Origin: Candidatus Omnitrophota bacterium
GTDB taxonomy: Bacteria > Omnitrophota > Gorgyraeia > Tantalellales > Tantalellaceae
DNA length: 9,464 bases
NCBI GenBank assembly: GCA_013204685.1
Contig: JABMSC010000193.1
Coordinates: 1 to 9,464, forward strand
Direction of reading: 5' to 3'
The position numbers and the translations under genes are program-made. The notes beneath the pieces were generated by a model. That model was not told the DNA's origin. It was given only the letters and a program-made list of their open reading frames with translations, and made no database searches. This document shows, piece after piece, positions 1 to 6,941 of this stretch (positions are counted from its first letter, which is position 1; the number at the start of each line of letters is the position of its first letter).

Positions 1-501
1 ACCATATTCTGTCATGCAGCACCAATAGGCGTATAGAAACCTGAATATTTTGCCGATTAGTATACCCTTCTCCCAGGCTTTCCGATACCAGTGTTTCGGA
101 TCCGCCTTGAAGGGATAGATGTCCGCCATTAGGACGTCCGCCCCGCAGCGGCGCCAGTCGGCGTAGTCACGGCCCGAATTTACGTTGGCGATGCAAATAT
201 GGATGGGCTTCTTGCTGTGCTTCTTAATTTTATCCACTGTGAGTTTCATCAATCCCGGCGTCATATGCGGATCCATGTTAGGTTCGTCGGGTAAATAGAA
301 TCCTAGAACCTGCGGATACGGATCGAATTCAACAACGGCCTTCTCAAAATCCCATTCGGGATTGATCTGCACCAGGAATTTCAGCGTCGTGTTTCTGATC
401 AGATCCATCTCCTGCCCGTGGTCGGCGATGAGTGCGTTAAATCCCAATCGCCGGATTTTTGTATAATCCTCAGCCTTTTTGACTTGGTATATTCCGTTCA
501 T
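1..501 (-). CDS. TIM-barrel glycosidase-like protein, 3' end outside window
   Basis: An open frame of 167 codons runs from an ATG at 501 to the window edge without a stop, so only the N-terminal part is present. The start is supported by AAGGAG seven bases upstream and by an ATGA overlap with the preceding gene. The protein alternates short hydrophobic strands and helices as in a beta/alpha barrel: FNALIAD (21-27), KFLVQIN (41-47), VLGFYLPDEPN (65-75), PIHICIANV (99-107) and ADVLMADIYPF (121-131). The DEPN turn after the third visible strand (E73) resembles the acid-bearing strand 4 end of clan-A-type glycoside hydrolases, and the D-x-YP strand is common in such barrels. No signal peptide is seen. 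The substrate is unknown. It could be a carbohydrate-active enzyme or a non-catalytic barrel. Composition is more balanced than in the two AT-rich genes upstream of it. Confidence 0.7.
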   Translation of the reverse strand, partial: MNGIYQVKKAEDYTKIRRLGFNALIADHGQEMDLIRNTTLKFLVQINPEWDFEKAVVEFDPYPQVLGFYLPDEPNMDPHMTPGLMKLTVDKIKKHSKKPIHICIANVNSGRDYADWRRCGADVLMADIYPFKADPKHWYRKAWEKGILIGKIFRFLYAYWCCMTEYG

Positions 502-878
502 TTTTTTCTCCTTATTTTGTTTTCCTTAAAATTCGCAAACTCGTCGATAATGCAAATTTCTGCATTTCGTCCCCTTAATTTAGATTGTCTTGCCATTTGC
601 GGCTTTATTATTTTCTTCAATTCAAACATAAACGCGCCCTTTATTGTGGCGAGGCAAAAAGTCTGGCCAACCTTCATTTTTTTTAGCTGACTGCAGCAGA
701 ACTCGTTGGCAAAAAACTTTTTATATGACCCTCGCGTCCACCACATTGGTGTTTTAGAACCCTTTCCGATTTGTTTTATAAATGCTTCCTGCAATTTCGT
801 TGGCTTAAAAGCCAAGATTTTCTGATAAAATTCTATATCTGAAAAATTTAGATTTTTTTCTTTATTCTTTTTTTTCAT
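498..878 (-). CDS. Small protein with terminase-like (P-loop ATPase) motifs
   Basis: A 126-residue basic protein. The motif GRNAEICIIDEFA (103-115) looks like the Walker B segment of phage large terminase subunits, which often read G-R-x-A-D-x-x-I-I-D-E-A. Earlier, KLQEAFIKQIG (28-38) followed by WWTRGSYKKFF (46-56) sits where terminases have an R-G-x-G-K-S/T Walker A, but here the glycine and Ser/Thr are replaced by Tyr and Lys. The product is far shorter than a terminase (usually 400 or more residues) and lacks a nuclease domain. It overlaps the preceding gene by 17 bases and the next by an ATGA, so it appears to be an intact operon member, not random debris. Its ribosome binding site is weak, which suggests coupled translation. 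It could be a terminase-derived fragment, a degenerate ATPase or an unrelated family. The coding-strand tail is A-rich and embeds the next gene's ribosome binding site. Confidence 0.6.
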   Translation of the reverse strand: MKKKNKEKNLNFSDIEFYQKILAFKPTKLQEAFIKQIGKGSKTPMWWTRGSYKKFFANEFCCSQLKKMKVGQTFCLATIKGAFMFELKKIIKPQMARQSKLRGRNAEICIIDEFANFKENKIRRKK

Positions 879-1254
879 GATTTAATCTCGGATATTTTGG
901 AACAATATAAATCCAATCCGTTATGTCTTTCACGCCGCCCCCTTCTGGATGAGGGTCATGTACCATTTCTGTTTTTAAAAATACAACTGAATGCATTAAA
1001 TTCCGTGGTGACATTCCTGAAACAATACAATAAACATCAGGACAATAAGGTTTTGTTTCTCCTTCCCAATTGCTTATTGCGACAAAATCAAGATTATATT
1101 GAACAAGCCATTTTTTATATTTTTGATACCAAGTACCTTTGGGTTCTAGGAAACAAGGAATTTCTTCTATTGAACATTCTAAAATAGAAGCGATGCAAGC
1201 TGAAAAACAATTTCCCTCCAATTTGCCAAATTTAGTCTGAAAAACTGGTTTCAC
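862..1254 (-). CDS. Papain/C39-like putative cysteine peptidase, phage type
   Basis: A 130-residue protein starting with GTG at 1254, which overlaps the TAG stop of the primase-helicase gene by one base (TAGTG). GAGGGGG seven bases upstream supports this start. The N-terminal FGKLEGNCFSACIASIL carries a Cys (C16) at the start of a helix, the usual arrangement of a papain-fold nucleophile. MHSVVFL provides a candidate His (H88) and MVHDPHPEGGGV a candidate Asp (D100). This Cys / His / D-P-H-P pattern matches a family of short hypothetical proteins common in phage genomes. Activity is inferred from spacing only. There is no secretion signal, so any action would be in the cytoplasm, for example on a host protein or amide bond. 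The gene is markedly AT-rich compared with the primase-helicase gene directly upstream. Confidence 0.8.
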   Translation of the reverse strand: MKPVFQTKFGKLEGNCFSACIASILECSIEEIPCFLEPKGTWYQKYKKWLVQYNLDFVAISNWEGETKPYCPDVYCIVSGMSPRNLMHSVVFLKTEMVHDPHPEGGGVKDITDWIYIVPKYPRLNHEKKE

Positions 1255-4200
1255 TACGCATCCCCCTCAAACCAACTTGGCTTCATCTCCTCAACATCCG
1301 TCTCAACTTTTTCCTCCGTGTCCTTTTTCCCGTCGTGGTTGTAGTTGCGCAAATGGTCCAGAAACGACTCCGTCGGCCTGAGGTAGCTTCCCGCGCGCTT
1401 AAACGCGTTCAGGTTGATGAGCTTGTTCATCAGGTGCTGCTTGTCGGCGGGTGCCGTTACGCGGAAAATGTCGTAGATGTCGCTCTTCTGGAAGCTTGGA
1501 TTACGCATTAACTGATCCCTGATATGATCTTTAGAAATGGCGTTTTTAATAACATCAACATTTTCAATGTCCCCCAACTGCGCCAGTTTGCGCTCGAGCT
1601 CCGAAAACGAGTCGTACGCGAGCGATGTGGAGGAGTAAAACGCGTCAAGCTTCTTGGCCACAAGCTCAACGTGCTCGGGCTTGACGACTATCTGCTCGCC
1701 CGTCTCGTCGCACGAGAAAAACCGCGCGGCGCACGCAACAGCGGTCTTGGCCAAAATCTTGTGGTGTTCTGCCTCAAGCACCAGCGGAATCCCCGACCAG
1801 TATTTCTTTACGTGGACCTTCACGCACTCCACGATCCGCGTTACAGCCATGTCCTCGAACTGCACCTGGTGCGGCTTGCGGCTCCACGCCCACGTCACCA
1901 GCTTGTGGCAGCGGTCGGCTGTGAATTTTCGCGGAAGTTGCGCCTGTCGCATCTCGTATATCTTCTCCTGAACGTCCTTGTTCTTCCTGACGCCAAGCGC
2001 AAAGTCCAACCTTGCAATGTCGGCATTTTCCCCGATAAGCTCCGGAATCGAGCGGACCGGCTGCGAATACTCGCTCAGCCACTTCGTTTGTGGATTGTTG
2101 TCGGACGACACTGGGTTCGAGAGCATCAGCAATCTCGTTCTCGCAAGCGCACGGCCGCCCTGAATCTTAGTTATGTCCGCAACGCCGGAGGAGCGCACAC
2201 CGGAAAGCTGACCGATTGTTATCTTCCTGTCCTTCATGCCGGAGATCTCATCCAGTATCACCGCGCGCCTGTCGTTCCTTACCAGCGCGCCCCATGTAAC
2301 AGACCAGTTCTTGCCGCCAACCTGCTGCGTGCCGCCCACCAACCCGGCGAATGTCGCGCCCTCGGCGGATATTATCTCGCCCGCGCGGTAGTGCTGGATC
2401 ATAAACTCGGCGGTGGTGGATTTGGCCGTCCTCGTGTCGCCGATCACAAGCGCGTCCATCCACCCCTTTTTAACCATCTCCCCGCGGAGATGAAAGCTTA
2501 TCACGGAGTGGAAAAACAGGTCGAGCGCGAAGAAGTAATCGCGCAGCTCGTACCTCTTCCAGTATTTCTCATATTCGTCATAAATGTCGTCCAGCTTCTT
2601 TTCAAGCCCCTTCAGCCCGTCGGCCTGAAACACCGTGAGGTCCTGCTTCATTTCCGGAGTCATCTTAAACTTGTCTATCGACTGCTCGGCCGGCTCCGCC
2701 TTGTAGATTATGAATGTTACCTCCTGCGAGAGGGGGTGCGGATACATCACAGCGAAAAATCGGTACGGACGGTTGGCCTCGATCCCCTTGACGAGAGAGT
2801 ACGCCGTCTGGTGGATCAGTTCGTAGGTGATGTCGGCCTTCCACTCTATCGTGTCGGTCAGCGTGATCTCCTCCACGTTCTGCATCTTCAAAGTCAGATT
2901 GACAATCTTGACGCAGCGGTCGGGGAATCCGATCTGGCTCGCTATGGCGCGCTTCTGCATCATCTCGGAAACGTCTATAAGCGACAGGATCTCCTGGCTG
3001 CGGTGGTCGAATGTCAAAGTCTTGGTCTTCTCTATTAGGGGGCACCCGCCGCACGTCTTGTTCCTCTGTCCGCCCTCCTTCGTTTTCTCGCACGAGGCGA
3101 CAACCTGCTGCGGAACAACGTAGGGGACGTACTTCTTGCCCTCCACTGTGGCGGCAAACCGGATCGGCTTGGCGTAGTTTTTGGACTCCCGTGCGCCGGG
3201 AAACGACACGTCCATGGGCTTGTCCTCGTCGTCGCTCTCCTGCATGGCGTGAAGCGTCTTGACCGATTCGCTGACATGGTACGGCTTTGCTGCCGCAAAA
3301 AACTCCTCAAACTTTTTTTTGTCCCACTTTAGGTGTATGGCAAGATCCGACAGGTCCTTGGTTATCCTCTCGTGCTTTTTCTTGAAAAGATACGGCAGCC
3401 GCGGAGGAAGGGCTATGCTGACCTCCTTGGCGTATGGAAGAAGCGTCGCCGCCCGTTGTTTCCCGCCGTGGATGCCCTCCTTGTCGTTGTCGTAGGCGAT
3501 GATCACCTTCAAATCCTTGAAGTACCTGTTCCAGTGGTCGCGCCACGTCCCGGCTCCGCTGGTCCCGGTGACGGCGTTAAACCCCATCTGGTGGCACAGG
3601 ATGGCGTCCCACTCCCCCTCGCAGACGATTATCGTATCAAGCTCCTTTGCGAACACCGAAAGGGGATATAATCGTGCCGTGCCGTGCCCGCGGAAGTTTA
3701 TAATCTTGAAAGACGGATTTGACGGCATGGGATGGTACTTTCTCACATTGACAAGCTGGTTGTTTGAGTCGTAGATGGGAATCCAAATCCTGTCCTCGAC
3801 TATCCCGATGTTAAACTTCTCAAGGATGGGAAGCTCAAGGTTTCGCTGGTTCCTGAACCAGGTTAGGATGGGCTCGCTTCTTTTTAGCGCCTCACGGGAT
3901 TTCTCAATAATCTCGGCGGATGGCAGCGGCTCCTTTTTCTCCTCATCGATCTTGTCGCTGGCCTTGATCAGGGTGGGCGCGTACCTCTGCGCAAGCTCAA
4001 GCGCCGCGTCCTTCAGGCCCGCCTTGCCCTCCTTTTTCTGATAGAACGCGATTATCCCGCCACTAAATCCGCAGACGGGCGAGTAGCACTGGAACCAGCC
4101 GGAATTGAGGTTTATCGCAGCGCTTTTCTTCGGCGCGTGTCCAGCACTTGATCTTTCATTATCCGGATGAAAGCAGCAAAACGTCTGCGCCCAGCCGGAG

Positions 4201-4289
4201 GGATTGGGACGGAGGGACTGAAAATATTGCTCGTAGAATTCCCTGTACGGGATATGGTCCTGAAGCTGTTGAAAATCTACATATGGCAT
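1254..4289 (-). CDS. Fused DnaG-type primase and MCM-like AAA+ replicative helicase
   Basis: A 1011-residue replication protein. Order of parts: a CHC2-type zinc finger (C38, H41, C68, C73, ending CGFSGG); a TOPRIM domain with VCEGEWDAI (E225) and AYDND (D267, D269), the metal-binding residues of DnaG primases and topoisomerases; a charged linker; a middle region (about 385-600) with a possible Cys cluster (C400, C413, C416), like an MCM N-terminal domain; an AAA+ domain with Walker A GDTRTAKST (617-625), SAEGATFAGLVGG (641-653), Walker B AVILDEIS (676-683), sensor 1 LLMLSNP (720-726) and ADIARLDFAL (756-765), equivalent to the MCM SRFD arginine-finger motif; and a C-terminal winged-helix-like segment (about 920-980). 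It would prime and unwind phage DNA. CX4C in the zinc finger is looser than the usual CX2C. The gene is much GC-richer than its neighbours. The ribosome binding site is weak (GAAAGAAA). Confidence 0.95.
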   Translation of the reverse strand: MPYVDFQQLQDHIPYREFYEQYFQSLRPNPSGWAQTFCCFHPDNERSSAGHAPKKSAAINLNSGWFQCYSPVCGFSGGIIAFYQKKEGKAGLKDAALELAQRYAPTLIKASDKIDEEKKEPLPSAEIIEKSREALKRSEPILTWFRNQRNLELPILEKFNIGIVEDRIWIPIYDSNNQLVNVRKYHPMPSNPSFKIINFRGHGTARLYPLSVFAKELDTIIVCEGEWDAILCHQMGFNAVTGTSGAGTWRDHWNRYFKDLKVIIAYDNDKEGIHGGKQRAATLLPYAKEVSIALPPRLPYLFKKKHERITKDLSDLAIHLKWDKKKFEEFFAAAKPYHVSESVKTLHAMQESDDEDKPMDVSFPGARESKNYAKPIRFAATVEGKKYVPYVVPQQVVASCEKTKEGGQRNKTCGGCPLIEKTKTLTFDHRSQEILSLIDVSEMMQKRAIASQIGFPDRCVKIVNLTLKMQNVEEITLTDTIEWKADITYELIHQTAYSLVKGIEANRPYRFFAVMYPHPLSQEVTFIIYKAEPAEQSIDKFKMTPEMKQDLTVFQADGLKGLEKKLDDIYDEYEKYWKRYELRDYFFALDLFFHSVISFHLRGEMVKKGWMDALVIGDTRTAKSTTAEFMIQHYRAGEIISAEGATFAGLVGGTQQVGGKNWSVTWGALVRNDRRAVILDEISGMKDRKITIGQLSGVRSSGVADITKIQGGRALARTRLLMLSNPVSSDNNPQTKWLSEYSQPVRSIPELIGENADIARLDFALGVRKNKDVQEKIYEMRQAQLPRKFTADRCHKLVTWAWSRKPHQVQFEDMAVTRIVECVKVHVKKYWSGIPLVLEAEHHKILAKTAVACAARFFSCDETGEQIVVKPEHVELVAKKLDAFYSSTSLAYDSFSELERKLAQLGDIENVDVIKNAISKDHIRDQLMRNPSFQKSDIYDIFRVTAPADKQHLMNKLINLNAFKRAGSYLRPTESFLDHLRNYNHDGKKDTEEKVETDVEEMKPSWFEGDA
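1262..1268 (-). promoter_or_regulatory. Ribosome binding site setting a GTG start
   Basis: GAGGGGG on the minus strand lies inside the last codons of the primase-helicase gene, seven bases before the GTG at 1254. The nearby ATG (1261-1259) is out of frame with the cysteine-peptidase-like protein, so GTG is the likely start. Confidence 0.6.
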
Positions 4290-4321
4290 TGATTAATTTC
4301 TTTCATTAAAATCCAAATATC

Positions 4322-4567
4322 TTATTTAACTTTGAATGTTTTTACTAAACCAAAGACTATTATTTCATTTGGTTTGGGAAATCTTTTTTTAGAGCCGATG
4401 ATTTTTGAATAAATATCCGTATCCATCTTATGAACAGAAGCAGCACCTTTAAAATCTTCTTTTACAAAACGATTCCGCTTAATAACCTGTAGAGCCTTCT
4501 TCTTTGAAAGGGTATAACTCACACTTGAATCAAAAAGATTGTTTTCAATTCTGAATAGGTACATCAT
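4322..4567 (-). CDS. Hypothetical protein, 81 residues
   Basis: I do not recognise the family. The protein is small and basic, starts with two Met codons (4567 and 4564) and has AAGGAG seven bases before the first, so 4567 is preferred. It begins one base after the TAA of the upstream ribbon-helix-helix gene and is followed by a 32-base gap before the primase-helicase, the widest gap in the window. The sequence mixes strands and helices, with Lys-rich stretches (LSKKKALQVIKRNR) and a short hydrophobic strand IIVFGLV near the end. No cysteine, signal peptide or membrane segment is seen. AT-rich, like the other orphan genes here. Its position between a DNA-binding protein and the replication protein suggests an early-phase role, but this is inference. 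Confidence 0.7.
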   Translation of the reverse strand: MMYLFRIENNLFDSSVSYTLSKKKALQVIKRNRFVKEDFKGAASVHKMDTDIYSKIIGSKKRFPKPNEIIVFGLVKTFKVK

Positions 4568-4568
4568 C

Positions 4569-5033
4569 TTACTTCTCCTTCACTCTGTTCTTCTCGCCGT
4601 ACGGACCGCTTGCAAAGCAATCGTTGCACGCCCACGTCTGCGGGACCTGGTTGTTTAATAACGATTTGCCGCCGCAGTCTAGGCATATGGATGGCATCTC
4701 CGCCACCCATCCTATTATTACTTTATCTGTAGGGGCAGGCGGCTGCACTTCCGGTTCCGGCTCCGGTTTCTCGGGCGGAACCGCTGACTCAATTTCAATC
4801 TCAATTTTGCTTTGTTCAAGCGCTTTCTTGAACGTCTCGCCCTCTTCCTGTATTACAGGATCAATCTCCTTCGCCGCGTCGCCGCCCAGATACTGCGCGA
4901 TTATGTGCAGTAGCATATTCGACAATGTCCGATGCTGCTTCTTCCCCTTCTCCATCAGCCTCGCCTTTATCGATGACGGTAGGCGGAATGTCACCATTTC
5001 GGTAGTCGCCTTCTCCTTAATTTGTTCGCTCAT
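4569..5033 (-). CDS. Ribbon-helix-helix protein with C-terminal zinc ribbon
   Basis: A 154-residue protein in three parts. Residues 12-49 (EMVTFRLPSSIKARLMEKGK, then HRTLSNMLLHIIAQYL) have the beta-strand/helix/helix pattern of Arc/MetJ-type DNA-binding proteins, with VTFRLP as the ribbon that would enter the DNA groove. Residues 84-103 form a Pro/Glu-rich linker. The C-terminus has a zinc-ribbon pattern, C117-x2-C120 and C136-x2-C139. A dimeric DNA-binding regulator, or a DNA-binding accessory factor for the replication machinery, is likely; such a repressor could regulate this operon. AAAGGAG seven bases upstream supports the ATG, which directly abuts the TAA of the previous gene. The N-terminal fold call is firm by pattern; the target is unknown. 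Confidence 0.85.
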   Translation of the reverse strand: MSEQIKEKATTEMVTFRLPSSIKARLMEKGKKQHRTLSNMLLHIIAQYLGGDAAKEIDPVIQEEGETFKKALEQSKIEIEIESAVPPEKPEPEPEVQPPAPTDKVIIGWVAEMPSICLDCGGKSLLNNQVPQTWACNDCFASGPYGEKNRVKEK

Positions 5034-5252
5034 TTATTTCTCCTTTACTTTTTTAATTAATTCCAATCTACAATGGGTTATCTTATATTCTGTTAAATCC
5101 ATTTTATCTAATAAATCCTTATCAGCAATTTTAGAAAGAGAATAAGTAAATTCTTTAATTTCATAATCGGGAGAAATGTCATTTAATTGCATCAGCGCTT
5201 TTGCTACATCTTGAGGCTCAGCATCAATAATAATTTTTTCAGTTTTTTTCAT
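5034..5252 (-). CDS. Hypothetical protein, 72 residues
   Basis: No family is recognised. The 72-residue product is acidic in its N-terminal half and Lys-rich at the end, with probable helices around DVAKALMQLN and SKIADKDLLDKM. There is no Cys cluster, signal or membrane segment. The ATG overlaps the stop of the RuvC-like gene (ATGA), and AAGGGG lies a few bases upstream, so the start is well supported. It is sandwiched between the resolvase and the ribbon-helix-helix gene and is AT-rich, resembling the other small accessory genes. Confidence 0.7.
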   Translation of the reverse strand: MKKTEKIIIDAEPQDVAKALMQLNDISPDYEIKEFTYSLSKIADKDLLDKMDLTEYKITHCRLELIKKVKEK

Positions 5253-5791
5253 CTTATTTCCCCTTTCGCCATCTTCATCCGTCGGGCAAATTCACATAAA
5301 AGGAGAGAATCGCATTGCCCGTCTTTTATTCTCCCCCTCGGAGTTTTAAGTTCTATATTCGGGAATAAACTACATGCCTTATCATACGCCACATGCTTCG
5401 TATTGCCTCCACTGGCCAGATTAAATTCTTTTCTCCACCGCTGGGGCAACACCAATTCAAATGGGATACCCAATGTCCTAAGTATTCCTTTAATTACTCC
5501 AACCTGTTCCCCAGACGAAAACGCGCTTACTACGCCCATGCCACCAAAGCCCCTTGATGATTTTTTTATAAACGGAATCTGCCGCTCAACAGCGCACAAT
5601 GTAATGGGATAAATTCCGTGTATCTCTCGAATCAATTTCAAAAGCGCAGCCTCATCTAAAAATTTCTTAATTGATTTGCCTTTTTTTACTTTAAAAATAG
5701 GCATGTCGACCGCATTGTAGGCGTTGTTCGGGCCTATAATTGCGATGGCGCCTTCTTTGCCCACGTCGATTCCCACTACTCGCATCCGCAT
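5249..5791 (-). CDS. RuvC-like Holliday junction resolvase
   Basis: A 180-residue protein of RuvC size. The N-terminal strand VVGIDVGKEGAIAII carries the first catalytic Asp (D9). AVERQ provides Glu (E69), and the C-terminal KDGQCDSLLL provides two Asp residues (D157, D161). This D-E-D-D set is the metal-binding site of the RuvC nuclease fold. The segment VLPQRWRKEF fits the V-x-P-x-x-W motif frequent in phage RuvC-like proteins. It would cut four-way or branched DNA formed in phage recombination and replication, before packaging. The start at 5791 overlaps the upstream TGA (TGATG); GGAG lies upstream, and a second Met at residue 3 is an alternative. All four catalytic residues are present, so it should be active. 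Confidence 0.92.
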   Translation of the reverse strand: MRMRVVGIDVGKEGAIAIIGPNNAYNAVDMPIFKVKKGKSIKKFLDEAALLKLIREIHGIYPITLCAVERQIPFIKKSSRGFGGMGVVSAFSSGEQVGVIKGILRTLGIPFELVLPQRWRKEFNLASGGNTKHVAYDKACSLFPNIELKTPRGRIKDGQCDSLLLCEFARRMKMAKGEIR

Positions 5792-6072
5792 CAGTCCTTC
5801 TCCTTTAAAAATTTTTGAAATGCTTCTGCAAATATCATGTTGAAACTGGTCCCGATTCCGATTCCCATCATGTTTTTTGTGATTTTCGCTTGCGTGCCAA
5901 AATTACAAAAACGCATTAACGTTCTCCACATGACGGCGTCTACGCCATCCAGCCTGACACTCAGATTTATCAATTCGGGCTCGGCTTTGCCGGTCCTGAT
6001 TGCTGTCTCAAGCTCCGCAAAACTTTCCTTTATCTTATCGGCTGTTTCGGATGAAGTTTTGAATCTGTGCAT
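5791..6072 (-). CDS. Hypothetical helical protein, 93 residues
   Basis: I do not recognise this protein. It is mostly helical, with an N-terminal amphipathic stretch (ADKIKESFAELETAIRTG), a middle part (VDAVMWRTLMRF) and a hydrophobic, Gly-containing segment (NMMGIGIGTSFNMIFAEAFQ) that is probably too polar to be membrane-spanning. The ATG comes directly after the TAA of the beta-helix gene, with AAAGGTG upstream. It runs by a one-base overlap into the RuvC-like gene, so the two are probably translated together. A helper role in recombination is possible but unsupported by any motif. Confidence 0.75.
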   Translation of the reverse strand: MHRFKTSSETADKIKESFAELETAIRTGKAEPELINLSVRLDGVDAVMWRTLMRFCNFGTQAKITKNMMGIGIGTSFNMIFAEAFQKFLKEKD

Positions 6073-6933
6073 TTAATCCAGCACCTTTAATCTCTTAACC
6101 CGCAGCGACCCGTCGTTCCCCGGCAGACCCGCAAAGCACAAATCATCTGTCTTTATCTCAACCGTTATAGGAATCAGTCCCTCCCGCGATAATCCATACC
6201 ATTCAGGAGAGAGTCCGAACCTGTACACATGCAGTCCATGTGCGCACTGCTGGTCGGATACCTTTGCGTCAAGCTCCTCAATAACCGCGCCCTTTTTATA
6301 CTCTATCATCCTTCCCTTTTTAAGGGGACTGAGCCTGTTTTTCCTGACCCACTTGGTCGCTTTGAAGGAGGCGCCAAACTGTGCCCTGTAAATATTTATA
6401 AACATTAAATTTAATGCCTCGCTTGTCATGCCGTCCCCGATGGATACCCCGTCGCCAAGCACTATATTATCGCTGAGCCTTACCCGTTTTCCCAGTCGCG
6501 TTCCCCTGCCGAGCCTGACCCTTTCGCCGAGAACGGTTCCCGCGCCGATCTTCGTGTCGTCGCCGATCTCAACACCTTGACCAATTACTGTGCCGTAGCC
6601 AACATTGATCCTGTTGCCGAGCCTAACCGACATGCCGATTTTTACTTCGGCTTGAAGCTCCACATCATCCCCAATTTCCACGCTATTGGCAAGAATAACC
6701 CCCTCGCCTACAATTGAGTATTCCCCAATCTTTACCAGATTGTTCAGTCTAACCCCATCATTAATTTCAGTGTAGTCGCCGACCCTCTCTCGGCTGCCGA
6801 AAACCACCCCGTTGCCCAGCCTGACATCCTTGCCAATGTAGTTCTCGCTGCCGAATTTTACCTTGTTGCCGCAGGGCAATTGATACCAGCCGTTGGAATC
6901 CATTTTGAGGGATTGGGGATTAAATTCGTTCAT
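6073..6933 (-). CDS. Left-handed beta-helix protein with rIIB-like C-terminal domain
   Basis: A 286-residue protein. Residues about 24-167 are hexapeptide repeats of the form [VIL]-x-[IL]-G-x-[GDNR] (for example VRLGNG, VEIGDD, TKIGAG, VRLGRG), roughly eight coils of a left-handed beta helix. Such repeats occur in acyltransferases, carbonic anhydrases and phage proteins; no transferase catalytic His is obvious. After a linker, residues about 205-286 contain CAHGLHVYRFGL, PITVEIKTDDLCFA and SLRVKRLKVL. This matches the pattern C-x-x-GLHV ... VEVNPxDVVxxP ... LRVCRYxVL seen at the C-terminus of phage rIIB-like proteins. The function of that domain is not established. AGGAG six bases before the ATG at 6933 fixes the start; a second Met at residue 11 is less likely. 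It may form an oligomeric scaffold, but this is inference. Confidence 0.85.
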   Translation of the reverse strand: MNEFNPQSLKMDSNGWYQLPCGNKVKFGSENYIGKDVRLGNGVVFGSRERVGDYTEINDGVRLNNLVKIGEYSIVGEGVILANSVEIGDDVELQAEVKIGMSVRLGNRINVGYGTVIGQGVEIGDDTKIGAGTVLGERVRLGRGTRLGKRVRLSDNIVLGDGVSIGDGMTSEALNLMFINIYRAQFGASFKATKWVRKNRLSPLKKGRMIEYKKGAVIEELDAKVSDQQCAHGLHVYRFGLSPEWYGLSREGLIPITVEIKTDDLCFAGLPGNDGSLRVKRLKVLD

Positions 6934-6941
6934 ATTCTCTC

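Noticed and set aside
1524..3038. A 504-codon open frame on the plus strand inside the primase-helicase gene
   Set aside because: It is antisense to a gene with clear domain motifs. High third-position GC in the real gene removes stops from the opposite strand, and the translation shows no recognisable domain.
2665..3093. Open frame of 142 codons in another minus-strand frame of the primase-helicase gene
   Set aside because: It is fully inside the coding region, with Arg/Asp-rich translation typical of a shadow frame and no ribosome binding site.
4290..4321. Possible promoter in the 32-base gap before the primase-helicase gene
   Set aside because: A TTTTAAT-like stretch is present, but no matching -35 element lies at the right distance, and AT-rich sequence makes such matches common by chance.
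6400..6900. DNA-level tandem repeat in the beta-helix gene
   Set aside because: The periodicity is at the protein level (six residues, 18 bases) with divergent codons, so it reflects the fold and not a recent DNA repeat or array.
6073..6933. Acyltransferase function for the hexapeptide-repeat protein
   Set aside because: The repeats alone do not show activity: no catalytic His loop or cofactor-binding insertion is visible, and the C-terminal domain points to a phage-specific role.
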